Shown in pieces: positions 25,667 through 34,168 of a DNA stretch of 64,000 nt. Positions within the stretch are counted from its first letter, which is position 1, and every line of letters starts with the position of its first letter. Made by a program: the position numbers and the translations under genes. Below the pieces are notes generated by a model. The model had not been told where the DNA came from. It saw only the letters and a program-made list of their open reading frames with translations, and made no database searches. Source of the stretch: Akkermansia sp. (GTDB lineage Bacteria; Verrucomicrobiota; Verrucomicrobiia; Verrucomicrobiales; Akkermansiaceae). Location of the stretch: NCBI GenBank assembly GCA_017471985.1, contig JAFURE010000046.1:1-64000 (forward strand), written 5' to 3'.

Positions 25667-26605
25667 ATGAAAAGTACAAGTGGTGATATTATTGATTTGG
25701 GTGTGATGCACCCCGTGGACTTGCGTGAAAAATGGGCAGATGAAGCCAAGAATTTTACTCCTTGGTTGGCAAAGGAGGCTAACCTTAAGATGTTGAGTGC
25801 AGCTTTGGAAATGGATTTAGCATTAGAAGAAACAGAATCACCAGTAGGTTCGTTTAGTGCAGATTTATTTGCTCGGGAAGAGAGTACCAATCGGAAGGTA
25901 ATTATAGAGAATCAATTGGAAGTAACGAATCACGACCATTTAGGGAAACTTATTACGTATGCTGCAGGAAAAGAAGCTGATGTTGTGATTTGGATTGTTA
26001 AGAGAGCTAGGGATGAACATCGCAAGGCTATTGAATGGTTGAATCAACGTACTGATAGTACGCTTGGATTTTTTTTGATTGAAATTGAGTTGTGGCGCAT
26101 TGATAATTCCAAGCCCGCTGTTAAGTTTAATGTTGTAGAGCGACCTAATCAGTGGGCCAAGACTGCAAGGGAATACAGCGCGACAAAATTGCTTCAGCTT
26201 GATTTTTGGACTGAGTTTAAGGAGGCCGCATCGCGCGATAGAGCATTCATGGATGTATTTAAGAGCTTGCAGAAGGAACAACCCCAGCATTGGTACAACC
26301 TTCGTATAGGTAGCTCTTATTACCTTTTAGAATTGACGGTAAATACGCAGAAGAAGTTAATAAGTGTAGGTTTCTACATTCGTGATGATAAGGAGTTTTA
26401 TGCGGAGCTTAAAGCTGAGCAGGAAATGATTACCCAAGAACTGGGTGTCTCTAAAATGACGTGGAAAGAAGCAAACAAAGATTGCCGAATTTTCTATACC
26501 CACAAGGCAGATATCAATAATCGAGACGAATGGGCAACGATGTTTGCGTGGTTAAGAGAATATGCTATAAAGTTTAATGAGGTGTTTAGGAAAAGAATCA
26601 AGTAA
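25667..26605 (+). CDS. DUF4268 family protein with nuclease-like N terminus
   Basis: A 312-aa protein resembling DUF4268-containing proteins. The N-terminal half (about 25-140) has the outline of a PD-(D/E)XK nuclease fold: FSADLFARE followed by KVIIENQLEVTNHDHLGKLI, where E-x-Q stands where E-x-K is usual. The C-terminal part (about 170-312) is the DUF4268 domain (FWTEFKE, SYYLLELTVNTQKKLISVGF, WATMFAWLREYAIKFNEVF). Relatives occur near restriction-modification and other defence genes, but no methyltransferase is present here. Catalysis is uncertain because of the Lys to Gln change. The unknown gene at 26611 begins 5 bp after it. Confidence 0.78.
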   Translation: MKSTSGDIIDLGVMHPVDLREKWADEAKNFTPWLAKEANLKMLSAALEMDLALEETESPVGSFSADLFAREESTNRKVIIENQLEVTNHDHLGKLITYAAGKEADVVIWIVKRARDEHRKAIEWLNQRTDSTLGFFLIEIELWRIDNSKPAVKFNVVERPNQWAKTAREYSATKLLQLDFWTEFKEAASRDRAFMDVFKSLQKEQPQHWYNLRIGSSYYLLELTVNTQKKLISVGFYIRDDKEFYAELKAEQEMITQELGVSKMTWKEANKDCRIFYTHKADINNRDEWATMFAWLREYAIKFNEVFRKRIK

Positions 26606-26610
26606 ATTAC

Positions 26611-27510
26611 ATGATTAATATCCGCTCACTCTTCGATAGTCGCCGTTTCGCTGATTGTGAAAATCCTCGTCAGTTAATTGGGGATTTTGAAATTGCTTGC
26701 CACTCATATCTTTCCTTGTTTTGTGAAGAAACTGAGGATGGTGGTGTACAGCTTCTAATCGATGAACGAGGTAAGGTTATTCCTGCGCATGAGTATCCTT
26801 TGCCTGATTATATACGGGAGCGTATATTGTGTTGGAATGCCTGGGCAAGCCATGCTATAGAGACTGAGTGGGAAAATCCTTTGTCTCCTTACGGTCTGGA
26901 GGCCTATGGAGCAGCCATTGCCATTAATATTTCGAGCGTAAAAAAGGGGCATTATGTTGATTGGTGCGGGTTACCTGTCCATGATGACTATGCCTTGCTT
27001 CAGTATGCTTGGAAACTATGGAAGCAAGAGAAGGCGAGTTCATTGCCGGAATCGCCCATGGGAATAGGGTATAACCGCTATATTCGGAACTTACATCGAG
27101 TAGCAATAAATGAGTTTTGCGAGGTGCCCACTACAAGTCTGCATTATCTTTTATATAACAGCTACGACTATGGTCGAGTGTATTTTTATGAAACAGCCAA
27201 GGCTCCGAAAGGCACCGATGATTGGAAGGTGCTGTGGGAACATATGTTCCTGATTTCTCCAATAGAAGGATTCCCGGAGTGGTTGGAAAAGGAATCAGAC
27301 TGTTGCGGCGAGATATATGGCTGTGACACGAGTGCTGAGTATCTGAATTGGGGGTACTGCCGGCTCTTGTTTAATTTCCGCCTGACGGCATTGGGGATTG
27401 ATGTGATGCGTTACCTCCGCACGAGTATGCCGGTGGTTACCTCCCATTTGTTTATTGCTCATCCGGAGAACTTCCCGAGCGCTATCATGCGACCGACCGT
27501 GGTGCTTTGA
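26611..27510 (+). CDS. hypothetical protein, co-transcribed with the DUF4268 gene
   Basis: A 299-aa protein I do not recognise. It has no signal peptide or membrane helix and is rich in Trp, Tyr and Cys (for example ILCWNAWASHAIETEWENP, LHYLLYNSYDYGRVYFYETA, ESDCCGEIYGCDTSAEYLNW). The gap to the upstream DUF4268 gene is only 5 bp and no promoter is seen between, so the two probably form one functional unit; a partner or immunity-type protein is conceivable. GC is visibly lower than in the housekeeping blocks. Confidence 0.62.
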   Translation: MINIRSLFDSRRFADCENPRQLIGDFEIACHSYLSLFCEETEDGGVQLLIDERGKVIPAHEYPLPDYIRERILCWNAWASHAIETEWENPLSPYGLEAYGAAIAINISSVKKGHYVDWCGLPVHDDYALLQYAWKLWKQEKASSLPESPMGIGYNRYIRNLHRVAINEFCEVPTTSLHYLLYNSYDYGRVYFYETAKAPKGTDDWKVLWEHMFLISPIEGFPEWLEKESDCCGEIYGCDTSAEYLNWGYCRLLFNFRLTALGIDVMRYLRTSMPVVTSHLFIAHPENFPSAIMRPTVVL

Positions 27511-27556
27511 AGGCATGATGTGCGGGAAGAGTTCACAGAACATGGATAAGGACTTG

Positions 27557-27603
27557 GATTATGGGTGGGAAAATGCCGTTTTGAGTACAAAACAGTGGGG
27601 TGT
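27557..27603 (+). repeat. dispersed repeat D, copy 1
   Basis: ATTATGGGTG, a short A-rich gap and TGAGTACAAAAC followed by a G-run match 32034-32081 in the same order and orientation. The two copies flank the 351-aa gene and both Sel1 genes. Function unknown. Confidence 0.5.
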
Positions 27604-27617
27604 TGTCCTTCTCTTAA

Positions 27618-27657
27618 AGGAGTAGCTTGAATACCTGAAATTGAGGGGGCGCTACCT
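27618..27657 (+). terminator. hairpin after the 299-aa gene
   Basis: An imperfect stem AGGAGTAGC / GCTACCT encloses a loop containing CCTGAAATTGAGGGG, the same loop motif as the hairpin at 21800. A T-rich tail (TTTGTCTGTTTTT) follows. Confidence 0.55.
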
Positions 27658-27677
27658 TTGTCTGTTTTTACCTGAGT

Positions 27678-28733
27678 TTATGAGATGGCTGTTGCTTTAT
27701 CCGCTTGATTCTTTGATACCAAACGCCGTTGATCAAAAATGATTCTGCCATAATTACCACATGGAAACGATGTAATCCATGTAGGGCGGTAGAGTAGAAC
27801 AACATTGATGGGTAATCGTTTCCGGATTTCATGAGCTAATTTAAATCCCTTTATTTCCCATTCCTTGATTTCTTGCAATGTTGCATTACTTTCTTCTTCC
27901 GTTTTATCAAAAGAAGCATAGTAGTCATCATCAAGTCTGGGGAAATCGTCATACCACTCTTCTAAACCTGTTATATCTGAAAAATCGAAATCTAAATTGT
28001 GAATCCCCAGATATGTGATATCCCCAATGCTTATTCCATTTCGCCAAAAAATACAACAATAATCTGCCCACATGTCGACAACGTAGGCAATCCCCCATTC
28101 AAACTTAAATTCAGGTTGTGCATCGGTATAGGTTTCGGATGATTGAAGATACCAATCCAGCAATGCTGAAGATACGAGGTTTTCATGCCAGAATGGGTTT
28201 TTCTTTATCCAAGAAATGAAATCCTGAGGTTGTATATGTTTATATTGTTTTGTATAAGGATACCATTCTTTTGCAAGTTGTTCTGTTTCTCTGCTAAGGC
28301 CCAACAAAAGGGTCATATACAGTTGATTGATAAAATGCTTTACCTTAAAAACGCCCGAGTGAAATATACCATCTCCCGTTCTTACACTGATTACACAGAT
28401 GGGTGATGGAAATAGCTCATCCAAATAACGTCCGGTTTGTTTTACTTCAGATTCCGGGATATCAGTCATTTCACAAGTAAGACCGGCTCCCGAGCCAAAT
28501 ACGACAGATGCGTGGCGTTGGTCCTTGGCTATATATTCCATCCACTCTTTAAGTTTTTTCAAATCATCGCTATCCGCCTGTAATTCACACTCTACCGGCG
28601 AAAGATTCCCAAGCGTGAAATTGAGTGACATTACACCTTCTTTTGGCTCGGAGATGGAAATAACAAAATTGTCCACCTCTTTAAGCTTATTCGCTTTTAG
28701 TAATATTGCATTTTTTGTTCTTGTTTCACTCAT
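27678..28733 (-). CDS. hypothetical protein (possible immunity-type)
   Basis: A 351-aa protein without a recognised domain, signal peptide or membrane segment. It is acidic and rich in Trp, Tyr and Phe, with a very acidic stretch (LEEWYDDFPRLDDDYYASFD) and a GAGLTCEMTDIP segment. The C terminus reads NVVLLYRPTWITSFPCGNYG. The overall character, an acidic orphan in an accessory region, is like many contact-toxin immunity or SMI1-type proteins, but no family signature is clear, so no function is assigned. A -10-like TAGAAT lies 9 nt before the ATG. Confidence 0.6.
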   Translation of the reverse strand: MSETRTKNAILLKANKLKEVDNFVISISEPKEGVMSLNFTLGNLSPVECELQADSDDLKKLKEWMEYIAKDQRHASVVFGSGAGLTCEMTDIPESEVKQTGRYLDELFPSPICVISVRTGDGIFHSGVFKVKHFINQLYMTLLLGLSRETEQLAKEWYPYTKQYKHIQPQDFISWIKKNPFWHENLVSSALLDWYLQSSETYTDAQPEFKFEWGIAYVVDMWADYCCIFWRNGISIGDITYLGIHNLDFDFSDITGLEEWYDDFPRLDDDYYASFDKTEEESNATLQEIKEWEIKGFKLAHEIRKRLPINVVLLYRPTWITSFPCGNYGRIIFDQRRLVSKNQADKATAIS

Positions 28734-28785
28734 ATTACTTTTATTCTACTCTTTTCTATTATCACCGCCCCCTCGCCGGAGCATA

Positions 28786-29955
28786 TTACTCACCTTGTTT
28801 TTCTGCCATGTTGTACCAATATAGTGCTGCATCGATATCAGCCGGAACGCCAATGCCATGTTGGTAGCAATAGGCTAAATTGACCTGAGCTTTGTAGTAA
28901 CCTGCTTCGGCAGCCTTTGTGTACCAGCGAACAGCTTCTGTCGGGTTGGGGGACATGCCAATTCCATCTGCGCAGCAAACACCCAGGTTGAATTGTGCTG
29001 CACTATGGCCACCTTCTGCAGAGAGGCGATAATAGTGAAGTGCCTTATCCATATCAACTTCTGTACCTTTGCCGTAGTGGTAACAGATGGCTGCATTGTA
29101 CTGGGCTCCGGCATGATTTTGAGCTGCTGCGAGGAGATAACAACTCAATGCCTCCTGCGCATCTGCCATGATTCCGATTCCGTTTTCTAAAGCTATGCCG
29201 CATCTGAATTGTCCTTCTGCCTTGCCGGCCCAGGCTGCTTGTATATACCAATATACGGCTACATCCTCATCTTTCTGAATGCCATGACCGGTTCTGTATC
29301 CTTCCGCTACTTTGAGGTAAGCCTCTTCGTGTTTTCGTTGCGCCGACTGATAGTAGTAACCGAATGCAATATCCGGATTTTTCTCCGCCAAAATGCCGTA
29401 TTCATGTATTTCTCCCAGCAAATACAGCGCAGCGCCAATTCCTTGTTCTGCTGCTTTGTTGATAATGCGGGCACCTATGTCATTGCATTGAGGATTTGTC
29501 TTGCTATCCTGGCATTTGAGCTCGATAGTATGATTGCCTTTCGGAGCATGAGCTTGGGACATATCCGGCTCAATTTGCGATTCTTGCGGTTGGCAATTAT
29601 TCTGACGGATAGACAACTCGCCCAAACGAAGCAAGGCGATAATAAACCATTCCCGATTTTCGGGTTCCATGATTTCTTTCGCATCGTACGCCCAATGGTT
29701 GAAGTAACGCCATATAGAATATATAGCATTACCGAGCACTGAAATGTCTGTCACTTGGTCGATTATTCTATACAACGAGCAGGTGTGACCTGCCGCAACC
29801 TTGTATTTATTTTTAAATGAAGAGCCCATGTCCATCGTAAAGCTGAGAGCCCTACAATCGTCCGCCATATAGTGATCTACTAACTCGATATAGTTGGTTT
29901 TGGCATCCAGGAACTTATTGAGCCATTTAGTGGCAAAAGAATGGATTTGTTTCAT
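28786..29955 (-). CDS. Sel1-repeat protein
   Basis: A 389-aa protein. Residues 1-120 form a unique domain with no recognised family (MKQIHSFATKWLNKFLDAKT; IYSIWRYFNHWAYDAKEIME). From about 165 onward there are six or so Sel1 repeats of 36 residues, for example GIGAALYLLGEIHEYGILAE, VAVYWYIQAAWAGKAEGQFR, ALHYYRLSAEGGHSAAQFNL and ALYWYNMAEKQ at the end. Sel1 repeats are TPR-like adaptor modules. No signal peptide is seen. A second, longer Sel1 gene lies upstream on the same strand. Confidence 0.87.
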   Translation of the reverse strand: MKQIHSFATKWLNKFLDAKTNYIELVDHYMADDCRALSFTMDMGSSFKNKYKVAAGHTCSLYRIIDQVTDISVLGNAIYSIWRYFNHWAYDAKEIMEPENREWFIIALLRLGELSIRQNNCQPQESQIEPDMSQAHAPKGNHTIELKCQDSKTNPQCNDIGARIINKAAEQGIGAALYLLGEIHEYGILAEKNPDIAFGYYYQSAQRKHEEAYLKVAEGYRTGHGIQKDEDVAVYWYIQAAWAGKAEGQFRCGIALENGIGIMADAQEALSCYLLAAAQNHAGAQYNAAICYHYGKGTEVDMDKALHYYRLSAEGGHSAAQFNLGVCCADGIGMSPNPTEAVRWYTKAAEAGYYKAQVNLAYCYQHGIGVPADIDAALYWYNMAEKQGE

Positions 29956-30289
29956 AAAGCGTGTAATTGGGGAGAATATGAATGATTTAGTGGCTGTTGT
30001 ATGGTAGAGAAGACTTCAAAGGTTAAAGGTGCCACCGAGTTATCCTGTGCCTTTCACCCGGTCCTTTCGAAAAGTCGGGTTTGTGAGGATATCCGCATAA
30101 CCTTTTTCCTAGTTGTCCACAGCTAACTGATAATATGATACCATGATTTTTCATTTTTGCAAGTTCGTTTCTTGGGTGCATAGGATGGAACTAATGAGTT
30201 GAGGAGGAACAAAACTCAAAGGCAAGCAAAAAAGCGCACCAAACGATGCGCTTTTTTGGGCTTGCTTTATGTGGATTAAGCCTTGGGTA
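29956..30289. other. intergenic region between the two Sel1 genes
   Basis: Apart from the terminator hairpin at 30222-30265, this stretch of 334 bp shows no gene. It contains the promoter region of the shorter Sel1 gene and is AT-rich around 30130-30170. Confidence 0.5.
30222..30265. terminator. bidirectional terminator resembling the tRNA-Ile hairpin
   Basis: GCAAGCAAAAAAGCGCA / TGCGCTTTTTTGGGCTTGC closely matches the hairpin after tRNA-Ile at 21608. Both are followed after a similar distance by GGATTAAG. It terminates the long Sel1 gene on the minus strand. Confidence 0.78.
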
Positions 30290-31921
30290 TTATTTTTCAG
30301 TTAACCGTTTTAGTGCCTCCTTGGCATCATCGTAATCCTTGTCAAACTTCACGGCTTTTCGATAACAGTTGATGGCTTTACGGCGATTGCATTCGAGTCC
30401 CCAGCCATTTTCGTAGCATTCTCCCAAGTGATAGAGCGCGTGCGGCTCGTTCAACTTAGCTGCTTTCTGCAGGTGTTCAAGCGCTTTGGGAATGTCGCGT
30501 TTGACGCCGTAACCTCTTAATAACATGCAGCCTACATGGGCAATGGTAAACTCGCATGTGGCCTTCTGGAAGTAGTAAAGTGCCTTCTTGTAATTCACTT
30601 GTGTGCCGGCACCTCGCCGATACATCGCACCAAGATTGCAGTATGCGTCTTCGCAATGATTATCTGCCGCCAGTTTCAAATATTTGAAAGCTTTTTTCTG
30701 GTCTGCCGGTGTATGCACTCCATCTCGATATTCAATGCCCAGATTAAATTGAGCCAGCGGAACAGGGAAAGCTCCATCTGCTGCAGCTTTCAGCCATTTG
30801 ATGACCAGTTCGTCATTTCGTTCCAGCAAGTCGGAGCCTTCGTAAAGTTCGGATAGTTCCAACTGGGCCTCATGAATATCATTTTCGGCTGCTTTTTGGA
30901 GATAATGCAGATATTGCTGACGGTCGGGTTCCAGAGCGCCCGGTATACCTTCATCGAAGTATTGAGCTGTCGGATATTGAGCGTCTGCGTAATTGTTATC
31001 AGCAGCCATTTTATAATACCGGAAAGCCAGTTTTTCATTTGTTCGCACACAATTTCCGCTTTCGTACATCGTGGCGAGCTCAAATTGAGCTTTCGGGTAT
31101 CCGGCTGTGGCTGCTTTTTCAATCCAATATTTGGCGGATTTGGGTGATTTATCGAAATATCGCTCCCCGCGGTACTCCTCGCCCAATTCGCACATGGCCG
31201 GGAGATAGCCATTTTTTGCGGATGCCAGCAAGCATTCTTCAAAATCTTCATACCTGCAATCGCCAAAGTAGTCGTACCCAAACCAGTTAAACGCGATATC
31301 ATGACCTTGCGCCATATCATATTGGGCTACACAATCGCCATTATTGGCAGCTTTTGCGAGCAAATCGATATGGATTTTGCAGCTTTCCTCGCTCTCATTT
31401 TGCATGTAGTATCCCTGCGTGAGTTCATAGAGGGCGTAGGCGTTACCGTTGTCGGCTGCTTTCTGCATCCATTCGGCGTACTGAGCGATTTGTTTGCGTA
31501 CTCCTATGCCGAGTTTGTAGTGCAGGGCGAGACATATCATAGCAGACACATGCCTGTCTTGGGCAGCCTTCTTCAGAAAACGAATTGCTTTGGAGAGGTG
31601 AGATTCCCGATAGTATCGATAGAGTTCAAATGCAGAGTACGTGTCACCAAACGGAACTCTTTGTTCTGCCAAGGTTGCAAGCTCCTCAGTATAAGGCCCG
31701 GGTTGCATCAATGTAAGCCTGGTTCGGGCGTGTATATGACCACATTTGGCTGCGATGCTATAGTAATACTCAGCTCTTTCTTTGTTTTGTTCCACACCGA
31801 GGCCGTGCTCATAGCATTGCCCCAGTTCATAGGTTGCACCTATGAACCCGCGAACATGTAACCACATGAGCGTGCCATCTTTTGCGCGTTGAGTGAGATC
31901 TCTTAAATTTGTATACTTCAC
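30290..31921 (-). CDS. long Sel1-repeat protein
   Basis: A 543-aa protein composed nearly throughout of about 13 Sel1 repeats (GATYELGQCYEHGLGVEQNK, AEYYYSIAAKCGHIHARTRL, VSAMICLALHYKLGIGVRKQ, KAQFELATMYESGNCVRTNE, LAFRYYKMAADNNYADAQYP, ALYHLGECYENGWGLECNRR). The GTG at 31921 is chosen as start because a TATACT box ends 6 nt before it, as in other leaderless genes of this genome. There is no signal peptide and no catalytic domain. It is a likely protein-protein adaptor, possibly a paralogue of the shorter downstream Sel1 protein. Confidence 0.88.
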   Translation of the reverse strand: MKYTNLRDLTQRAKDGTLMWLHVRGFIGATYELGQCYEHGLGVEQNKERAEYYYSIAAKCGHIHARTRLTLMQPGPYTEELATLAEQRVPFGDTYSAFELYRYYRESHLSKAIRFLKKAAQDRHVSAMICLALHYKLGIGVRKQIAQYAEWMQKAADNGNAYALYELTQGYYMQNESEESCKIHIDLLAKAANNGDCVAQYDMAQGHDIAFNWFGYDYFGDCRYEDFEECLLASAKNGYLPAMCELGEEYRGERYFDKSPKSAKYWIEKAATAGYPKAQFELATMYESGNCVRTNEKLAFRYYKMAADNNYADAQYPTAQYFDEGIPGALEPDRQQYLHYLQKAAENDIHEAQLELSELYEGSDLLERNDELVIKWLKAAADGAFPVPLAQFNLGIEYRDGVHTPADQKKAFKYLKLAADNHCEDAYCNLGAMYRRGAGTQVNYKKALYYFQKATCEFTIAHVGCMLLRGYGVKRDIPKALEHLQKAAKLNEPHALYHLGECYENGWGLECNRRKAINCYRKAVKFDKDYDDAKEALKRLTEK

Positions 31922-31927
31922 AACTCT

Positions 31928-31955
31928 AGTATACTCATTAACTTCAATAAGTAAA
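31928..31955 (-). promoter_or_regulatory. promoter of the long Sel1 gene, leaderless
   Basis: Minus-strand TTTACT, a 16-bp spacer and TATACT are followed by 6 nt and the GTG start codon. Confidence 0.6.
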
Positions 31956-32033
31956 GCACTGAGTGTTTTTCTTGTACTATTATTAACAGAGGCATGTCTG
32001 GCTCTGTTCTGAGGAGGGCGAGAGTGCGCGGTG

Positions 32034-32081
32034 AATTATGGGTGAAAAGGGGAGTTTCTGAGTACAAAACGCAGGGGTCCC
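32034..32081 (+). repeat. dispersed repeat D, copy 2
   Basis: ATTATGGGTGAAAA ... TGAGTACAAAAC ... AGGGGT corresponds to the copy at 27557-27603. The surrounding intergenic stretch 31956-32329 shows no gene otherwise. Confidence 0.5.
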
Positions 32082-32329
32082 CCTTTCTAATAAAAGAAAT
32101 CTAGCCTTTCTGAGCATACCACGCCGAATGGGAAAATAAAGCACAAATAACAAAATGACACAACGGTAGTATTCGGTGGCAGTGTAGTGAATGTATGATG
32201 TGAGGGGAGGGACAAGGTGATTTTGTGTTGTTTTATGCGGAAAATAGCATTTGGATTTGACTGTTACATGGGAAGAATGATATAAGGAGCGCATACAACA
32301 GGCATTGAGCCCAAAGGAAACAGTCAATC

Positions 32330-32752
32330 ATGCGTTTACCGAGGAATAACATTATCATGGAGCTGAGGGATGCCCACGAAGGCGTGGTGCACATGCTCCT
32401 GTACCTTGGGAATAAGTCTGCTCTACCGACAGATTTTGTGAGTCGATATTGTGTGGAATCACGCAGGGAATGGTTTCTCCGATTGCTGTCTCGCTGCATG
32501 GGGCGGGGCTTTTACCATTTTCGCATGCAGGTGACCCGTTTTGATGAATCGGCAGATGGCGTGTTTGCCTGGCGGGTGGAGGATGCTTTCTGCGAGTTGA
32601 GAAAGCTTGGGTTCCTGCTGTACGATGATAACCGTGGCGACTGGACACCCTACGGTATATATCAGCACTTGCTGGAGCAGGGGCGTGCCGTCGGTCCTAC
32701 TGCGGTGCTGCGTGAGTGCCCCGGTGCGTATGTTGAGGGTATGATTTCATGA
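32330..32752 (+). CDS. hypothetical protein
   Basis: A protein of 140 aa (or 131 aa if the ATG at 32357, MELRDAHEGVVHML, is used) with no recognised family. It looks like a small cytoplasmic protein with a helical N-terminal half and a winged-helix-like outline in the second half (CELRKLGFLLYDDNRGDWTP), but this resemblance is weak. GC and codon use are close to the housekeeping genes, unlike the AT-rich neighbours to the left. A terminator follows at 32818. No operon partner. Confidence 0.58.
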   Translation: MRLPRNNIIMELRDAHEGVVHMLLYLGNKSALPTDFVSRYCVESRREWFLRLLSRCMGRGFYHFRMQVTRFDESADGVFAWRVEDAFCELRKLGFLLYDDNRGDWTPYGIYQHLLEQGRAVGPTAVLRECPGAYVEGMIS

Positions 32753-32817
32753 GTTTGTGTTATTTTCTTCTGCTCGTGTTTTTACTACACGAACATCAAC
32801 ACGAAAAATAACCATTC

Positions 32818-32878
32818 AAAGAGTCCCGTCTCGGCGAAGAAAACTCGTCGTAGGCGGGACTCTTTTTTGCAGAGAATT
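32818..32878 (+). terminator. intrinsic terminator of the 140-aa gene
   Basis: An 11-bp stem AAAGAGTCCCG / CGGGACTCTTT with a long loop is followed by T-rich sequence. It lies between the convergent 140-aa and MFS genes. Confidence 0.8.
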
Positions 32879-32892
32879 TCCGGGCAATGCTG

Positions 32893-34101
32893 TTACTGCC
32901 GCTCTGCTACAGGCGCAGGAGATTTGACGCGCTTAATCCGGAGCAGGATGAGGACGAGTAAGATGGGGAAGGCCGACGCGACGAGAAGACCGGCCTTGAG
33001 GTCGCCGTTGGCCATCTCTGAAATGTAGCCAACCATCGTAGGGCTGAGGGTTGCGCCCAAGTCACCGGCGAGGGCGAGGAAGGCAAACAGCGCTGTGCCG
33101 CCGAGCGGGCATTTCTGCGCGGAGATGCTGAGTGAACCCGGCCACATGATGCCGACGGCGAGCCCGCAAAAGGCGCAGCCGGCCAAGGCGATAAGGGGCA
33201 GCGGTGCCAGAGAGGCCACGAAATAGCAGATGGCGCACAGAACGCCCGAGAGGAACATCGTTTTGACCAAATCGAGCCGCTCACTCATTTTGCCGTACAG
33301 AAGGCGCGATATCCCCATGAAGGCCGCGAACAGACAGGGGCCTGCCAAATCGCCGACGGCTTTCGATACACCCAGGGCTGATTCGGTGAAGGCCGATGAC
33401 CATTGAGCCATGGTGGCCTCCGACGCGCCGGCGCAAATCATGAGGAGGACGAGCAACCAGAAAAGCGGCAGGCGCAGCAGTTTTCTCGTGGAATTACCCT
33501 CGTTGCACTCCGGCAGGCGTTCGATGGGACAAGTCAGGAAATTGAAGGTATTGATGAAGGGGATAATGGCCCAGATGAGCGCAAGGATTTTCCAGTTTTC
33601 CACGCCGAAGAGCGCAAAGAAGAGAGTGGAGCCGAGAATAACGGCAACAGCACCCCAGCAATAAAAGGAGTGCAGCAGGCTCATCATGCCGTCTTTGTTT
33701 TTAAAGGGGCAGGCTTCGACAACAGGACTGACCAGTACCTCAATGAGACCGCTGCCGACAGCATAGAGCACTACGGAAATGATGATACCCGTGAATGGAG
33801 ATGAAAGCAGATCGGGGAGAATAATCATCAGCGCAAGCCCCAGTGCAGAAATGACTTGCGATACAACCACGCAAGTTCGGTAGCCGATTTTGTCGGCATA
33901 TTTGGTGGCGGCCAGGTCGACAAAAAGCTGGGTCAGGTAAAAGGTAAAGGGAATGAGCGCGATTTGTTCGAGCGATACCCTGTAGATGTCCTTAAACGTC
34001 AGAAAGAGCAGCGGTGCAAAATTTGCGGTGATTGCCTGAGTCACAAAACCGAGGTAGCAGGCAATCAGCGTTTTGTTGTAATTTTTTTCCTGCGGTGCCA
34101 T
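32893..34101 (-). CDS. MFS transporter
   Basis: A 402-aa polytopic inner-membrane protein with about 12 hydrophobic helices and the two-halves layout of the major facilitator superfamily. Visible are an N-terminal helix TLIACYLGFVTQAITANFAP, the inter-helix 2-3 loop KYADKIGYRTCVVV (equivalent of the MFS A motif) and its C-half counterpart RLLYGKMSERLDLVKTMFLS. The acidic SPVVEACPFKNKDGMMSLLH segment is typical of FucP-like members, but the substrate cannot be told. It is monocistronic and convergent with the preceding gene. Confidence 0.87.
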   Translation of the reverse strand: MAPQEKNYNKTLIACYLGFVTQAITANFAPLLFLTFKDIYRVSLEQIALIPFTFYLTQLFVDLAATKYADKIGYRTCVVVSQVISALGLALMIILPDLLSSPFTGIIISVVLYAVGSGLIEVLVSPVVEACPFKNKDGMMSLLHSFYCWGAVAVILGSTLFFALFGVENWKILALIWAIIPFINTFNFLTCPIERLPECNEGNSTRKLLRLPLFWLLVLLMICAGASEATMAQWSSAFTESALGVSKAVGDLAGPCLFAAFMGISRLLYGKMSERLDLVKTMFLSGVLCAICYFVASLAPLPLIALAGCAFCGLAVGIMWPGSLSISAQKCPLGGTALFAFLALAGDLGATLSPTMVGYISEMANGDLKAGLLVASAFPILLVLILLRIKRVKSPAPVAERQ

Positions 34102-34168
34102 GTCGGTCCGTATGATAACAGAAATTGCCTGAAATGCAAGGCCGCATTCCGTATGTTATCGCAATCGG

